Below, in pieces: positions 34,291 through 45,867 of a stretch of 64,000 nucleotides of DNA. Within the stretch, counting starts at the first letter, position 1, and every line of letters starts with the position of its first letter. The DNA comes from Aegilops tauschii subsp. strangulata (taxonomy: Eukaryota; Streptophyta; Magnoliopsida; Poales; Poaceae). Made by a program: the position numbers and the translations under genes. The notes beneath the pieces are model-generated. The model searched no databases. It saw only the letters and a program-made list of their open reading frames with translations, and had not been told where the DNA came from. The stretch lies in the NCBI RefSeq assembly GCF_002575655.3, contig NC_053040.3, positions 364,558,267-364,622,266 on the forward strand. The letters run 5' to 3'.

Positions 34291-37200
34291 TTAGTTCTAC
34301 TGTTTAAGATATGTTCCTAGAGAAAATTTAGTTGAAAGTTGTTAGTAGCAATTGTGCGGACTGGGTCCGTAAACTTAGGATTGTCCTCATTGCTGCACAG
34401 AAGGCTTATGCCCTTAATGCACCGCTCGGTGTGCTGAACCTCAGCGTCGTCTGTAGATGTTGCGGAACATCTGACATACACATTTTGATGACTACGTGAT
34501 AGTTCAGTGTGTAATGCTAACGGTTTAGAATTGTGGCACCAAAGACGGTTTTGAAACGTCGCAGAACATATGAGATGTTCCGAAGACTGAAATTGGGATT
34601 TCAGACTAGTGCCCACGTCAAGAGGTATGAGACCTCTGACAAGTTTCTTAAGCCTGCAAACTAAGGGAGAAAAGCTCAATCGTTGAGCATGTGCTCAGAT
34701 TGTCTGAGTACTGCAATCGCTTGAATCGAGTGGGAGTTAATCTTCCAGATGAGATAGTGATGGTTCTCCATAGTCACTGCCACCAAGCTATTAGAGCTTC
34801 GTGATGAACTATAACATATCAGGGATAGATGATGATCCTTGAGCAACTCGCGATGTTTGACACCGCGAAAGTAGAAATCAAGAAGGAGCATCAATTGTTG
34901 ATGGTTAGTAAAACCACTAGTTTCTAGAAGGGCAGGGACAAAAGGGATACTTCATGAAACAGCAAATCATTTGCTGCTCTAGTGAAGAATCCCAAGGTTG
35001 AACCCAAACCCGAGACTAAGTGCTTCTGTAATTAGGGGAACGGTCACTGAAGCAGAACTACCCTAGATACTTGGTAGATGAGAAGGCAGGCAAGGTCGAC
35101 AGAAGTATATTGGATATACATTATATGAATGTGTACTTTACTAGTACTCCTAGCAGCACCAGGGTATTAGATACCGGTTCGGTTGCTAAGTGTTAGTAAC
35201 TCGAAATAAAAGCTGCGGAATAAACGGAGACTAGCTAAAGGTGAGATGACGATATGTGTTGGAAGTGTTTCCAAGGTTGATGTGATCAAGCATAGCATGC
35301 TCCCTCTACCATCGAGATTGGTGTTGAACCTAAATAATTGTTATTTGGTGTTTGCGTTGAGCATAAACATGATTGGATTATGTTTATCGCAATACGGTTA
35401 TTCATTTAAGGAGAATAATGGTTACTCTGTTTATTTGAATAATACCTTCAATGGTCTTGCACCTAAAATGAATCTCGATCGCAGTGATACACATGTTCGT
35501 GCCAAAAGATATAAAATAGTAATGATAGTACCACATACTTGTAGCACTGCCATTTGAGTCATATTGGTATAGAACGCATGAAGAAGCTCCATGTAGATGG
35601 ATCTTTGGACTCAGTCGTTTTTGAAAAGATTGAGACATGTGAACCATGTCTATTGGTATATATGCATGAAGAAACTCCATGCAGATGGATCGTTTGGACT
35701 CACTTGATTTTGATCACTTGAGACATGCAAATCATACCACATGGGCAAGATGACTGAAAGGCCTCGTTTTCAGTAAGATGGAACAAGAGAGCAACTTGTT
35801 GGAAGTAATACATTTGATGTGTGCAATCCAATGAGTGCTGAGGCACGCAGTGGATATCGATATGTTCTTACTTCACATATGATTTGAGTAGATGCTGAGA
35901 ATATTTACTTGATGAAACAAAAGTCTGAATTATTGAAAGGTTCAAGTAATTTCAGAGTGAAATTGAAGATCGTCGTGACAAGAGGATAAAATGTCTATGA
36001 TATGATCATAGAGATATCTGAGTTACGAGTTTGGCACACAATTAAGACATTGAGGAAAGTGTTTCACAATTAATACCGCCTGGAACACCACAGTGTGATG
36101 GTGTGTCCGAACATCATAACTGCACCCTATTGGATATGGTGCATACCATGATGTCTCTTATCGAATTACCACTATCGTTTATGGGTTAGGCATTAGAGAC
36201 AACCGCATTCACTTTAAATAGGGCACCACGCAATTCCGTTGAGACGACGCCGTATGAACTATGGTTTAGAGAAACCTAAGTTGTCGTTTCTTAAAAGTTT
36301 GGGGCTGCGATGCTTATGTGAAAAAGTTTCAAGCTGATAAGCTCGAACCCAAAGCGGATAAATGCATCTTCATAGAAAACCCAAAACAGTTGGGTATACC
36401 TCCTATTTCAGATCTGGAAGCAAAAGTAATTGCTTCTAGAAATGAGTCCTTTCTCGAGGAAAAGTTTCTCTAGAAAGAATTAAGTGGGAGGATGGTGGAG
36501 ACTTGATGAGGTTATTGAACCATAACTTTAACTAGTGTGTAGCAGGGCACAGGAAGTTGTTCCTGTGGCACCTACACCAATTGAAGTGGAAGCTTATGAT
36601 AGTGATCATGAAACTTCGGATCAAGTCACTACCAAACCTCGTAGGACGAGGATGCGTACTACTTCAGAGTAATGCGTAATCCTGTCTTGGAAGTCATGTT
36701 GCTAGACAACAATGAACCTACGAGCTATGGAGAAGCGATGGTAGGCCCATATTCCGACAAATGGTTAGAAGTCATGAAATCCGAGATAGGATCCATGTAT
36801 CAGAACAAAGCATGGACTTTGGTGAACTTGCCCGATGATCGGCAAGCCATTGAGATAAATGGATCTTTAAGAAGAAGACGGACGTGGACGGTAATGTTAC
36901 CGTCTATGAAGCTCGACTTGTGGCAAAGAGTATTTTCACAAGTTCAAGGAGTTGACTATGATGAGATTTTCTCATCCGTAGCGATGCTTAAGTCCGTCGG
37001 AATCATGTTAGCATTAGCTGCATTTATGAAATCTGGCAGATGGATGTCAAAACAAGTTTCCTTACCAGTTTTCGTAAGGAAAGGTTGTATGTGATACATT
37101 CAGAAAGGTTTTGTCCATCCTAAGGATGCTAAAAGGTATGCTAGCTCCAGCGATCCTTCCATGGATTAGAGCAAGCATCTCGGAGTCAGAATATACGCTT

Positions 37201-38035
37201 TGATGGAGTGATCATAGTTTTTGGGTTTATACAAAGTTTGTTAGAAACTTGTATTTACAATAAAGTGAGTGGGAGCGCTACAACATTTCTGATAAGTATA
37301 TGTGAATGACATATTGTTGATCTGAAATGATGTAAAATTTCTGGAAAGCATAAAGGGTTGTTTGAAAGGAGTTTTTCAAAGGAAAACCTGGATAAAGCTG
37401 CTTACATATTGGGCATCAAGATCTATAGAGATAGATCAAGACGCCTGATGATACTTTCAAAGAACGCACACCTTGACATGATTTTGAAAGAGTTCAAAAT
37501 AGATCAGCAAAGAAGGAGTTCTTGGCTGTGTTACAAGGTGTGAGTATTGAGTAAGACTCAAGACCTGACCACAGCAGAAGAGAGAGAAAGGACGAAGGTC
37601 GTCCCCTATGCTTTAGACGTAGGCTCTACAGTATGCTATGCTGTGTACCGCACATGAAGTGTGCCTTGCCATGAGTTGGTCAAGGGGTACAATAGTGATC
37701 CGGGAATGGATCACATGACAGCGGTCAAACTTATCCTTAGTATCTAGTGGACTAAGGAATTTTCTCGATTATGGAGGTGAAAAGGAGTTTGTCGTAAAGG
37801 GTTACGTCGATGCGAACTTTGACACTAATCCGGATGACTCTGAGTAGTAAACCGGATTCGTATAGTAGAGCAGTTATTTGAAATGGCTCCAAGTAGCGCG
37901 TGGTAGCATCCACAAGATGACATAGATATTCGTAAAGCACACACGGATCTGAAAGGTTCAGATCCGTTGACTAATAACCTCTCTCACAAGCATAACATGA
38001 TCAAACCAGAACTCATTGAGTGTTAATCACATAGT
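34291..38035 (+). pseudogene. Outer Copia gag-pol, heavily decayed
   Basis: This block is recognisable by collinearity with the Angela polyprotein (gag TDWVR region near 34358, zinc-knuckle region near 35020, protease to pre-integrase near 35160-35560, integrase near 35800-36260, reverse transcriptase near 36680-37340, RNase H near 37790-37960). Dozens of stops and small indels break the frame. The longest open pieces are about 100-140 codons (35246-35557 and 36672-37094). YVDD and the DDE residues are not readable in one frame. No functional protein can be made from it. This contrasts with the nearly identical flanking LTRs. Confidence 0.9.
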
Positions 38036-38146
38036 GATGTGAACTAGATTGTTGACTCTAGTAAACTCTTTGGATGTTGGTCACATGGTGATGTGACCTG
38101 TGAGTGTTAATCACATGGTGATGTGAACTAGATTATTGACTCTAGT
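38018..38146 (+). repeat. 45-bp direct repeat before outer Copia polypurine tract
   Basis: GAGTGTTAATCACATRGTGA and the following 25 bases occur at 38018-38062 and 38102-38146 (period 84 bp) with two mismatches. A partial third block, TGGTCACATGGTGATGTGA, lies between them. The inner Angela units have only the final piece. Confidence 0.88.
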
Positions 38147-38148
38147 GC

Positions 38149-38159
38149 AAGTGGGAGAC
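38149..38159 (+). promoter_or_regulatory. Polypurine tract of outer Copia
   Basis: AAGTGGGAGAC immediately precedes the 3' LTR and is identical to the tract of the inner units. The cis signals for reverse transcription are therefore intact although the coding region is not. Confidence 0.8.
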
Positions 38160-39878
38160 TGTTGGAAATATGCCCTAGAGGCAATAATAAATTGGTTATT
38201 ATTATATTTCCTTGTTCATGACAATCGTTTATTATCCATGCTAGAATTGTATTGATAGGAAACTCAGATACATGTGTGGATACATAGACAACACCATGTC
38301 CCTAGTAAGCCTCTAGGAGACTAGCTCGTTGATCAATAGATGGTTACGGTTTCCTGACCATGGACATTGGATGTCGTTGATAACGGGATCACATCATTAG
38401 GAGAATGATGTGATGGACAAGACCCAATCCTAAGCCTAGCACAAGATCGTATAGTTCGTTTGCTAAGAGCTTTTCTAATGTCAAGTATCATTTCCTTAGA
38501 CCATGAGATTGTGCAACTCCCGGATACCGTAGGAATGCTTTGGGTGTACCAAACGTCACAACGTAACTGGGTGGCTATAAAGGTGCACTACAGGTATCTC
38601 CGAAAGTGTCTGTTGGGTTGGCACGAATCGAGACTGGGATTTGTCACTCCGTGTAAACGGAGAGGTATCTCTGGGCCCACTCAGTAGGACATCATCATAA
38701 TGTGCACAATGTGACCAAGGAGTTGATCACGGGATGATGTGTTATGGAACGAGTAAAGATACTTGCCGGTAACGAGATTGAACAAGGTATCGGGATACCG
38801 ACGATCGAATCTCGGGCAAGTAACATACCGATAGACAAAGGGAATTATATACGGGATTGATTGAATCCTCGACATCGTGGTTCATCCGATGAGATCATCG
38901 AGGAGCATGCGGGAGCCAACATGGGTATCCAGATCCCGCTGTTGGTTATTGACCGGAGAGTCGTCTCGGTCATGTCTGCATGGTTCCCGAACCCGTAGGG
39001 TCTACACACTTAAGGTTCGGTGACGCTAGGGTTGTAGAGATATTAGTATGCGGTAACCCGAAAGTTGTTCGGAGTCCCGGATGAGATCCCGGACGTCACG
39101 AGGAGTTCCAGAATGGTCCAGAGGTAAAGATTTATATATGGGAAGTCTTATTTTGGTCGCCGGAAAAGTTTCGCGCATTACCGGTATTGTACCGGGAGTG
39201 CCGAAAGGGGTCCGGGGGTCCACCAAGGGGTCCACATGCCCCGGGGGCACATGGGCTGTGGGGTGTGCGCCTTGGCCTATATGGGCCAAGGGAACCAGCC
39301 CCAAGAGGCCCATGCGCCAAGAGATAAGATAAAGGGAGAGTCCTAAAGGGGGAAGGCACCTCCGAGGTGCCTTGGGGAGGATGGACTCCTCCCTGGCCGC
39401 ACCCTTCCTTGGAGGAAGGGCCAAGGCTGTGCCCCCCCTCCCTTGGCCCTATATATAGTGGGGGGAGGGAGGGCAGCAATACCCAAGCCCTGGCGCCTCC
39501 CTCTCCCTCCCGTGACACATCTCCCTCCTCCCGCAGCACTTGGCGAAGCCCTGTTGGAATCCCGCTACTTCCACCACCACGCCGTCGTGCTGCTGGATCT
39601 CCATCAACCTCTCCTCCCCCCTTGCTGGATCAAGAAGGAGGAGACGTCGCTGCTCCGTACGTGTGTTGAACACGGAGGTGCCGTCCGTTCGGCGCTAGGA
39701 TCATCGGTGATTTGGATCACGACGAGTACGACTCCATCAACCCCGTTCTCTTGAACGCTTCCGCTCGCGATCTACAAGGGTATGTAGATGCACTCCTTCC
39801 CTCTCGTTGCTAGTAAACTCCATAGATTGATCTTGGTGATGCATAGAAAATTTTGAATTTCTGCTACGTTCCCCAACA
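38160..39878 (+). repeat. 3' LTR of outer Copia (1719 bp)
   Basis: It is the TG...CA-bounded partner of 1354-3077. It carries a TATATATA box at 39450-39457. It is followed by CTCTG, the right copy of the target duplication. Confidence 0.95.
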
Positions 39879-39883
39879 CTCTG
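39879..39883 (+). repeat. Target site duplication CTCTG, right copy
   Basis: It matches 1349-1353, and Gypsy coding resumes immediately (GAGGTGGCTTTCGG). Confidence 0.95.
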
Positions 39884-42800
39884 GAGGTGGCTTTCGGAGA
39901 CGAGCATGACTCGACATCAGAAACATTGACCTTTAAAGTGGTGAAAATCAAAAGCTCGTATCATGCCCTGTTTGGACAGACAACTTATGCTAAGTTTATG
40001 GCACGGCCTTGTTATGTCTATCTGCAGCTCAAGATGCTGGGTCACAAGGGAACTATAACAGTGCATGGGAGCTGCAAGATCGCTTTGGAGTGTGAAGAAG
40101 GTGATGCGGCTTACGCTGAGTCGGTTTGTGCAACAGAAGAGTTGAAGTTTTACAAAGACAATGTTGATCCGGCAGATATGACTTCATTGAAAAAACCAAC
40201 TACAGAGCATGATCCGACCCTGAAGTTTAAATCGGCTGATGAGACTAAGCTTGTTGATTTCGTGCCTGGCGATTCGTCCAAGCAGTTTAGCATCAGCGCT
40301 AACTTGGATCCAAAATAGGAAAGCGCGCTCATCGAGTTCATCCGTGAGAATTGGGACATCTTTGCGTGGAAGCCTTCTGCATGCCAGGTGTAGCGAGAGA
40401 ACTCGCTGAGCACACTCTCAATATTGATCCCAAGTATAAACCGGTCAAGCAATTTCTTCGCCGGTTCAATGAAGAAAGACGCAAGGCTATTGGAGAAGAA
40501 GTTGCCAGGCTCTTGGCGGCTGGGTTTATCATCGAAGTGTTTCATCCTGAGTGGTTGGCTAATCCGGTGCTGGTGCTCAAGAAGAACGCCACTTGGCGTA
40601 TGTGTGTGGACTACACAGATCTCAACAAAGCTTGTCCAGCAAATCCTTTTGCCCTCCCTCGTATTGATCAAATCATTGATGCCACGGCGGGTTGCGAGCG
40701 TTTGAGCTTTCTAGATGCGTATTCTGGTTACCATCAGATCAAAATGGCAGTTAAGGACCAGGATAAGACAACCTTCATAACTCCCTTTGGAGCCTTCTGC
40801 TATGTATCTATGCCTTTTGGGCTCAAGAGTGCCCAGGCGACTTATCAGCGGTGTGTGCAGAATTGTCTTCATGATCAGATCGGCCGCAATGTTCATGCGT
40901 ATGTAGATGATATTGTGGTGAATCAAGGAAGGAGGAGACATTGATTGATGACTTGAAGGAGACCTTTGATAACCTCCGGGTTTATAAAATGATGCTTAAT
41001 CTGGCCAAGTGTGTTTTTGGTGTACCGGCAGGCAAGCTCTTGGGCTTTTTGGTGTCTAACAGGGGCATTGAAGCTAATTCGAAAAAGATCAAAGCCATCA
41101 CCTCTTTGGCCAAACCGAAGTGTATCAATGATGTTCAACGCCTGGTAGGCCGGATTGCCGCGTTGAGCCGGTTTATCTGTCGCCTTGGCGAGAAGGCCAT
41201 CCCTTTGTATCAGATGCTGAAGAAAACGGATAACTTTGTCTGGAGTGACGCCGCTAATGAAGCATTTGAGGACTTAAAGCGGCAGCTGGCTAATCCGCCG
41301 GTTCTCGCTGCTCCGGTTGACAAAGAGCCATTGTTGCTATATGTGGCAGCTAACGCCAGGGCTGTTAGCGTGGCTATTGTGGTGGAGCGCAAGGAGGCCG
41401 GCAAAGAGTATCTAATCCGCCGGTTCTCGCTGCTCCGGTTGACAAAGAGCCATTGTTGCTATATGTGGCAGCTAACACCAGGGCTGTTAGCGTGGCTATT
41501 GTGGTGGAGCGCAAGGAGGCCGGCAAAGAGTATCCTGTTCAACGGCCGGTTTATTATATCAGTGAGGTACTTATTGAGTCCAAGCAAAGGTACCCACATT
41601 GGCAGAAGCTGGTGTATGGAGTTTTCATGGCAAGCCGGAAGCTTAAGCAATATTTCCAAGGTCATCCCATCATTGTGGTCAGTTCTGCTCCTTTGGGGGA
41701 TATAATCCAGAACAGGGAAGCAACTGGACGGATTGCTAAGTGGGCTATTGAGCTTGGGCCTCACGGGTTAAAATATATGCCCAGGACGGCGATCAAATCT
41801 CAGGCACTTGTGGATTTCATTAATGATTGGACAGAACTACAGGCGCCAGAAGAGAAGCCGGATCATACTTATTGGACTATTCATTTTGATGGGTCCAGGC
41901 AATTGGAGGGCTCGGGGGCTGGAGTCGTATTAACTTCCCCATGAGGTGATTTTGTTATGTTCTCCGTTTAATGTTCCCTTGCACTAACAATGCAGCTGAA
42001 TATGAGGCTTCACTCCATGGTCTTCGGATGGCTAAAGAGATGAATCTCAGCCGAGTAAAGTGCTTTGGTGATTTGGACCTGGTGGCTCAACAAGTGTCCG
42101 GCACTTGGGACTCCAAGGACCCACTCATGGCAGCATATCGTCGTGAGCTGGATATTGTTGCGGGTCACTTCAAAGGTTATCAGGTGGATCATGTGGACCG
42201 GCGGAAGAATGAAGCGGCAGACGCTTTAAGCCGTTTGGGTTCCCAACGTAAACCGGTTCCACCTAATGCCTTCCTGGATGTGCTACATAATCCGTCCGTT
42301 AAGCTCCCTGGCGAAGAGGATTTGGTTGTTCCTGATCCGGAGGCTCAGTTGGTGGCGGCTCTTCATGTTATTCCGGATTGGACGGTTCCATATTTGGCGT
42401 ATATGAACCGGGGCGAGTTACCAGAAGACGAAACGTCGGCCACGCAGATTATCCGGCGGTCCAAGTCCATGACAATCATCAATGGAGAGTTACATCATTG
42501 CAGTGTGACAGGGGCGTTTCAACGCTATGTATCCCCTGAAGAAGGCCGTGAAATTTTGCGTGAGATCCACGAAGGAGATTGTGGTCACCACGCCGGTTCA
42601 AAATCGCTGGTGGCCAAGGCGTTTCGTCACGGTTTCTATTGGTTGACGGCTCATGCTGATGCCGAGGACTTAGTCAAAAGGTGTGATGGCTGTCAAAAGT
42701 TCTCACGACGGGCTCATGTACCGGCTCAAGAGTTGAGGATGATTCCAATTACTTGGCCGTTTGCGACTTGGGGGCTCGATATGGTTGGACCCTTTAAGAG

Positions 42801-43197
42801 ATCCAAGGATAAGAAGACCCACCATTTGGTGGCGGTTGATAAGTTCACCAAGTGGGTGGAGGCAGAGCCAGTCAGTAAGTGTGATGCAGCTACGGCGGTT
42901 CAATTCATCAAAAGGGTGATTTTCCGGTTTGGTTTTCCACACAGCATTATAACAGATAATGGTACCAATCTGTCCAAGGGTGCCATGAAGGAGTTCTGTC
43001 AACGTGAGCACATCCGGCTTGACGTATCATCAGTGGCTCACCCCCAGTCCAATGGTCAAGCGGAAAGGGCCAACCAAGAGATCTTGAGAGGCATCAAACC
43101 CCGGCTTATGGTTCCTTTGCAACGGACGCCGGGTTGTTGGGTTGAGGAGTTACCTTCTGTGTTATGGAGCATTAATACCACACCCAACAGATCGACG
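39884..43197 (+). pseudogene. Gypsy pol: protease end, RT, RNase H, second RNase H, integrase (broken)
   Basis: This continues the frame of 1-1353. The protease C-terminus and linker run to an in-frame TAG at 40316. A frame change near 40379 leads into reverse transcriptase, which has YVDD at 40900-40911. Another frame change lies near 40923. A 122-bp tandem duplication at 41290-41533 breaks the first RNase H, and stops and a shift lie near 41942-41965. The second RNase H (FDGSRQLEGSGAG) and integrase follow in one frame from 41971, with catalytic codons at 42778 (Asp), 42955 (Asp) and 43063 (Glu), spacing D-X58-D-X35-E. Integrase is cut after the NRSTG motif, so its C-terminal part is lost. 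The element cannot move by itself. Confidence 0.9.
41290..41533 (+). repeat. 122-bp tandem duplication inside Gypsy RNase H
   Basis: Copies at 41290-41411 and 41412-41533 differ at one base (AACGCCAGGG against AACACCAGGG). Because 122 is not a multiple of three, the duplication itself shifts the frame. The near identity means it arose after most other decay. Confidence 0.95.
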
Positions 43198-44255
43198 GGG
43201 AACCTAGTTGCATTCATAGACTTGCTTGGCCATTGCAATCAGAAGCTGAAACATGATTATTGCCGGTTTAAGATTCACAGTGGACAACTATAAAGCGGTA
43301 CAAGGATGTAAGCATATTGTTAAACCGGGGTTTGTTATTGGTAAACCGGAGTCTGACAATGGAGATAGTACAATGACGAATGCATTGGCGGTTCAACAGG
43401 GGACTAATGGTATCTACTGGGTCATCATTTTTCTATGAGGTTAAACCGCCTAATCTGGTATTGAAGGTATATGTCTAAAGGTGCGTAAGTGAAGGAAAAA
43501 CAAGTTTCACAGCTTGGCATGGTAATTTCAGATCTACCGTGCGTTGGAAAATCAAAATATATTCTGACCTAATTTCAAGCATTTGAAGAGTTCAGCAAGT
43601 TCAGATGAGTTTTATATAAAGCAGATGCTCTAACAAGGAAAAAGGAGTTTAAAATACAAGGGCATTGGAAAATATCAGATCTGACTAGTTATTGGTATTA
43701 CTGGAGAGGGATAAGGAAGAACAGTGCCAAGAACTTTGAAGAACTATGACGAACACTGAACCCTAATGGCGGATCTGGAATAAGGAGAAGAGGAACTTAC
43801 TGGTGCTGAGGAAGCAGCGGAGGATCGTCGCGTGTCTCTGGTACGGTCAGGTTGATGCAGCGGCCGTTGTTGAGGCAGAGGCGAAGGACGATGGCGGCGG
43901 CAGAGCTCTAAGGTCGGTCAGTGCGAGGAAGAAGACGAAGCGAAGAGGCACGAGGGGGAAAAGTGAAAGGGACCCCTCGGCCTATTTATAAGGTGAATGG
44001 ATAAAAGGCGGGCGCGAGAACCGAGGAGCCCAAAAAATGGGATATGTGACAGCTCTGATGCCTCGATTGTCGGAGGCCCATTAATGAAGGTGGGTTATAC
44101 ACAGTTTTTAATAATAGATGACGTCATGGAGATTTATCATGGTCCTGGAAGGTGACGTCACGGCGGTTTACAAGACTATGTGAAGGTGCTGAAGAAGAAA
44201 TTTTCTTAAGTATTGAGGATTGACATGAACCAGTTCAAATCAATCTGGGGCCTAA
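43198..44255 (+). other. Gypsy 3' untranslated region
   Basis: The integrase frame runs into unrelated sequence at about 43198 and stops at 43291-43293. No further credible ORF is seen. Repeated AAACCGG words are typical of this Gypsy group. It ends in CTGGGGCCTAA, a weak polypurine tract, directly before the LTR. Confidence 0.7.
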
Positions 44256-44778
44256 TGTTGGGGATATTACCACTGGGCGTAAACCGGCCAGGAGAGGCCG
44301 GGTTAACCCCATAGTGGTTCACTATACCTGAAGCCCATGAAGATAAAGACGGTGACGCTTTATGAAGGCCCAGGGCCCAAAGCCGGTTTAAGGCCTGTAG
44401 ACATAAACCGGTATGGATATGTAAACTTGTGTTGTAAGATAGAAAGAGCAGAGACCGAGCCGGACACGTTTATGAGCCGGCCTCGGGATTCTGTAAACCG
44501 ACGGGCGTCAACCCATGTATATAAGGGGACGACCCGGCGGTAGTTCAGGACAACAGACAACAACTCGAGACTCAGGCAAAGCGTATTCGCTCCCTGGTCA
44601 TCGAAACCCTAGCAATTACACAACAACTGGATTAGGATTTTACCTTCACCATAAGGGGCCGAACCAGTATAAACTCTCTGCGTCCCTTGTCCGCTTTAAC
44701 CCCTTTAAGCTAACCCGTAGTGATGGCTCCACGACTAAGTCCTTTCCTTAGGACATCTGCCGTGACAAAACCACGACA
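44256..44778 (+). repeat. 3' LTR of plus-strand Gypsy (523 bp)
   Basis: It starts TGTTGGGGATATTACC and ends CCACGACA. It is recognisable by comparison with the minus-strand LTR at 46685-47212, which has the same termini and the same central layout, including TATATAA at 44518-44524. The 3' part shares GATGGCTCCACRMCTAAGTC with that LTR. Confidence 0.85.
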
Positions 44779-45858
44779 CTCCTCATCCAAAGCATCGAGT
44801 GTGTTTTGACGTGCTATTTCATTATCAGCTTCAACATAGGCCGCCACACGAGGCGAGTCATGAAGGATATCACTTGGAAGAACTGCCTCTGCACCATAGA
44901 CCATGAAGAAAGGCGTATAGCCCGTTGACCTGTTGGGGGTGGTATTGATACTACAGGGTACTGAAGGTAACACCTCAACCCAACAACCCGGCATTCGCTT
45001 CAAAGGAACCATAAGCCGAGGTTTTATACCTCTTAAAGTTTCTTGGTTAGCCCTCTCAGCTTGACCATTAGACTGCAGATGAGCCATAGAAGAAACATCA
45101 AGACGAATATGCTCTCATTGACAGAACTCCTTCATAGCACCCTTAGACAAATTAGTGCCATTATCAGTACTGATACTGTGAGGGTAACCAAAACGAAAGA
45201 TCAGCTTTTTAACAAACTGGACTGCAGTCGCCGCATCACACTTGCTGACCGGCTCTGCTTCAACCCACTTGGTAAATTTGTCAACCGCCACCAAGAGGTG
45301 GGTTTTCTTATCTTTAGACCTCTTGAAAGGTCCCACCATATCAAGCCCCCAGACTGCAAACGGCCAAGTAATTGGAATCATCCTCAACTCTTGAGCCGGC
45401 ACATGAACCCGTCGAGAAAACTTCTGACAACCATCACATTTACTGACGATATCCTCGGCATCAGCATGAGCCGTCAATCAATAAAACCCATGGCGAAAAG
45501 CTTTGGCAACTAAAGATTTTGAGCCAGCGTGATGACCACAATCGCCTTCATGAATCTCACGCAAAATCTCACGGCCCTCTTCGGGAGAAACACAATGCTG
45601 GAACATGCCTGTTACGCTACATCGGTGTAACTCGCCATTGATGATAGTCATAGACTTAGACCGTCGGGTTATCTGCCTGGCCAAAGTTTCATCCTCAGGT
45701 AACTCGCCCGGGGTCATATACACTGTGACTTGGCCTCCAACGAAGCCCGCTCCTACCCCAGGTGTGTTAAAAAGATTCCGTCCCTCAAACTGTGAAGGTA
45801 AGCGGTTGTGGTGCCTCCTTCGAAGAACAGCATTGGACGCGTTCTGATCCAGGCTCAA
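44779..45858 (-). pseudogene. Minus-strand Gypsy gag/integrase fusion remnant
   Basis: Read on the minus strand, this is one frame without shifts but with in-frame TGA codons near 45478 (at the Trp of FYWLTAHAD) and 45112-45114. It starts with a gag motif (RNLFNTPG), passes through a short junction near 45715-45745 and continues in frame as integrase from GELPEDE. The GHHAGSKSL zinc region and the DDE motifs (GLDMVGPF, STDNGTNL, GQAERANQ) are present. The frame then reads into the antisense of the plus-strand LTR. Two TGA stops fit C-to-T decay. The in-frame join shows that a deletion of several kilobases removed gag-C, protease, RT and RNase H. Confidence 0.8.
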
Positions 45859-45867
45859 ACGAAAAGC

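Larger units (their letters stand above)
1354..39878 (+). mobile_element. Outer Copia element (Angela/WIS-like), decayed gag-pol, hosts the inner array
   Basis: It is bounded by TG...CA LTRs at 1354-3077 and 38160-39878 and by the 5-bp duplication CTCTG. The internal region is 3078-4073 plus 33974-38159, about 5.2 kb once the inner array is removed. Its leader, coding remnant and polypurine tract are collinear with the inner Angela units, but gag-pol is full of stops and indels. By eye the two LTRs differ at only about twenty sites in 1.72 kb, so insertion looks recent although the coding region looks old. The simplest reading is a non-autonomous element mobilised in trans. Confidence 0.93.
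1..44778 (+). mobile_element. Ty3/Gypsy Tat-type LTR retrotransposon, 5' end outside window, split by a Copia insertion
   Basis: The element is visible as two blocks, 1-1353 and 39879-44778, separated by the Copia insertion at 1354-39878. The reading frame joins cleanly when the insertion and one copy of its CTCTG duplication are ignored. Order of parts is gag, DGG-type aspartic protease, linker, reverse transcriptase, RNase H, a second RNase H-like domain, integrase, 3' UTR and 3' LTR. Two RNase H domains plus a DGG protease are typical of the Tat lineage, so the lineage call rests on family knowledge. About 6.2 kb of this element is in the window. It carries several frameshifts and stops and a truncated integrase, so it is dead. 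Its 5' LTR should lie before base 1. Confidence 0.9.

Noticed and set aside
43803..43991. Basic ORF in the Gypsy 3' UTR
   Set aside because: Short and low complexity, lies between integrase and the LTR, with no recognisable motif.
44710..44778. C-terminal extension of the minus-strand integrase ORF
   Set aside because: These codons are the antisense of the plus-strand Gypsy LTR end, so they are read-through and not integrase.
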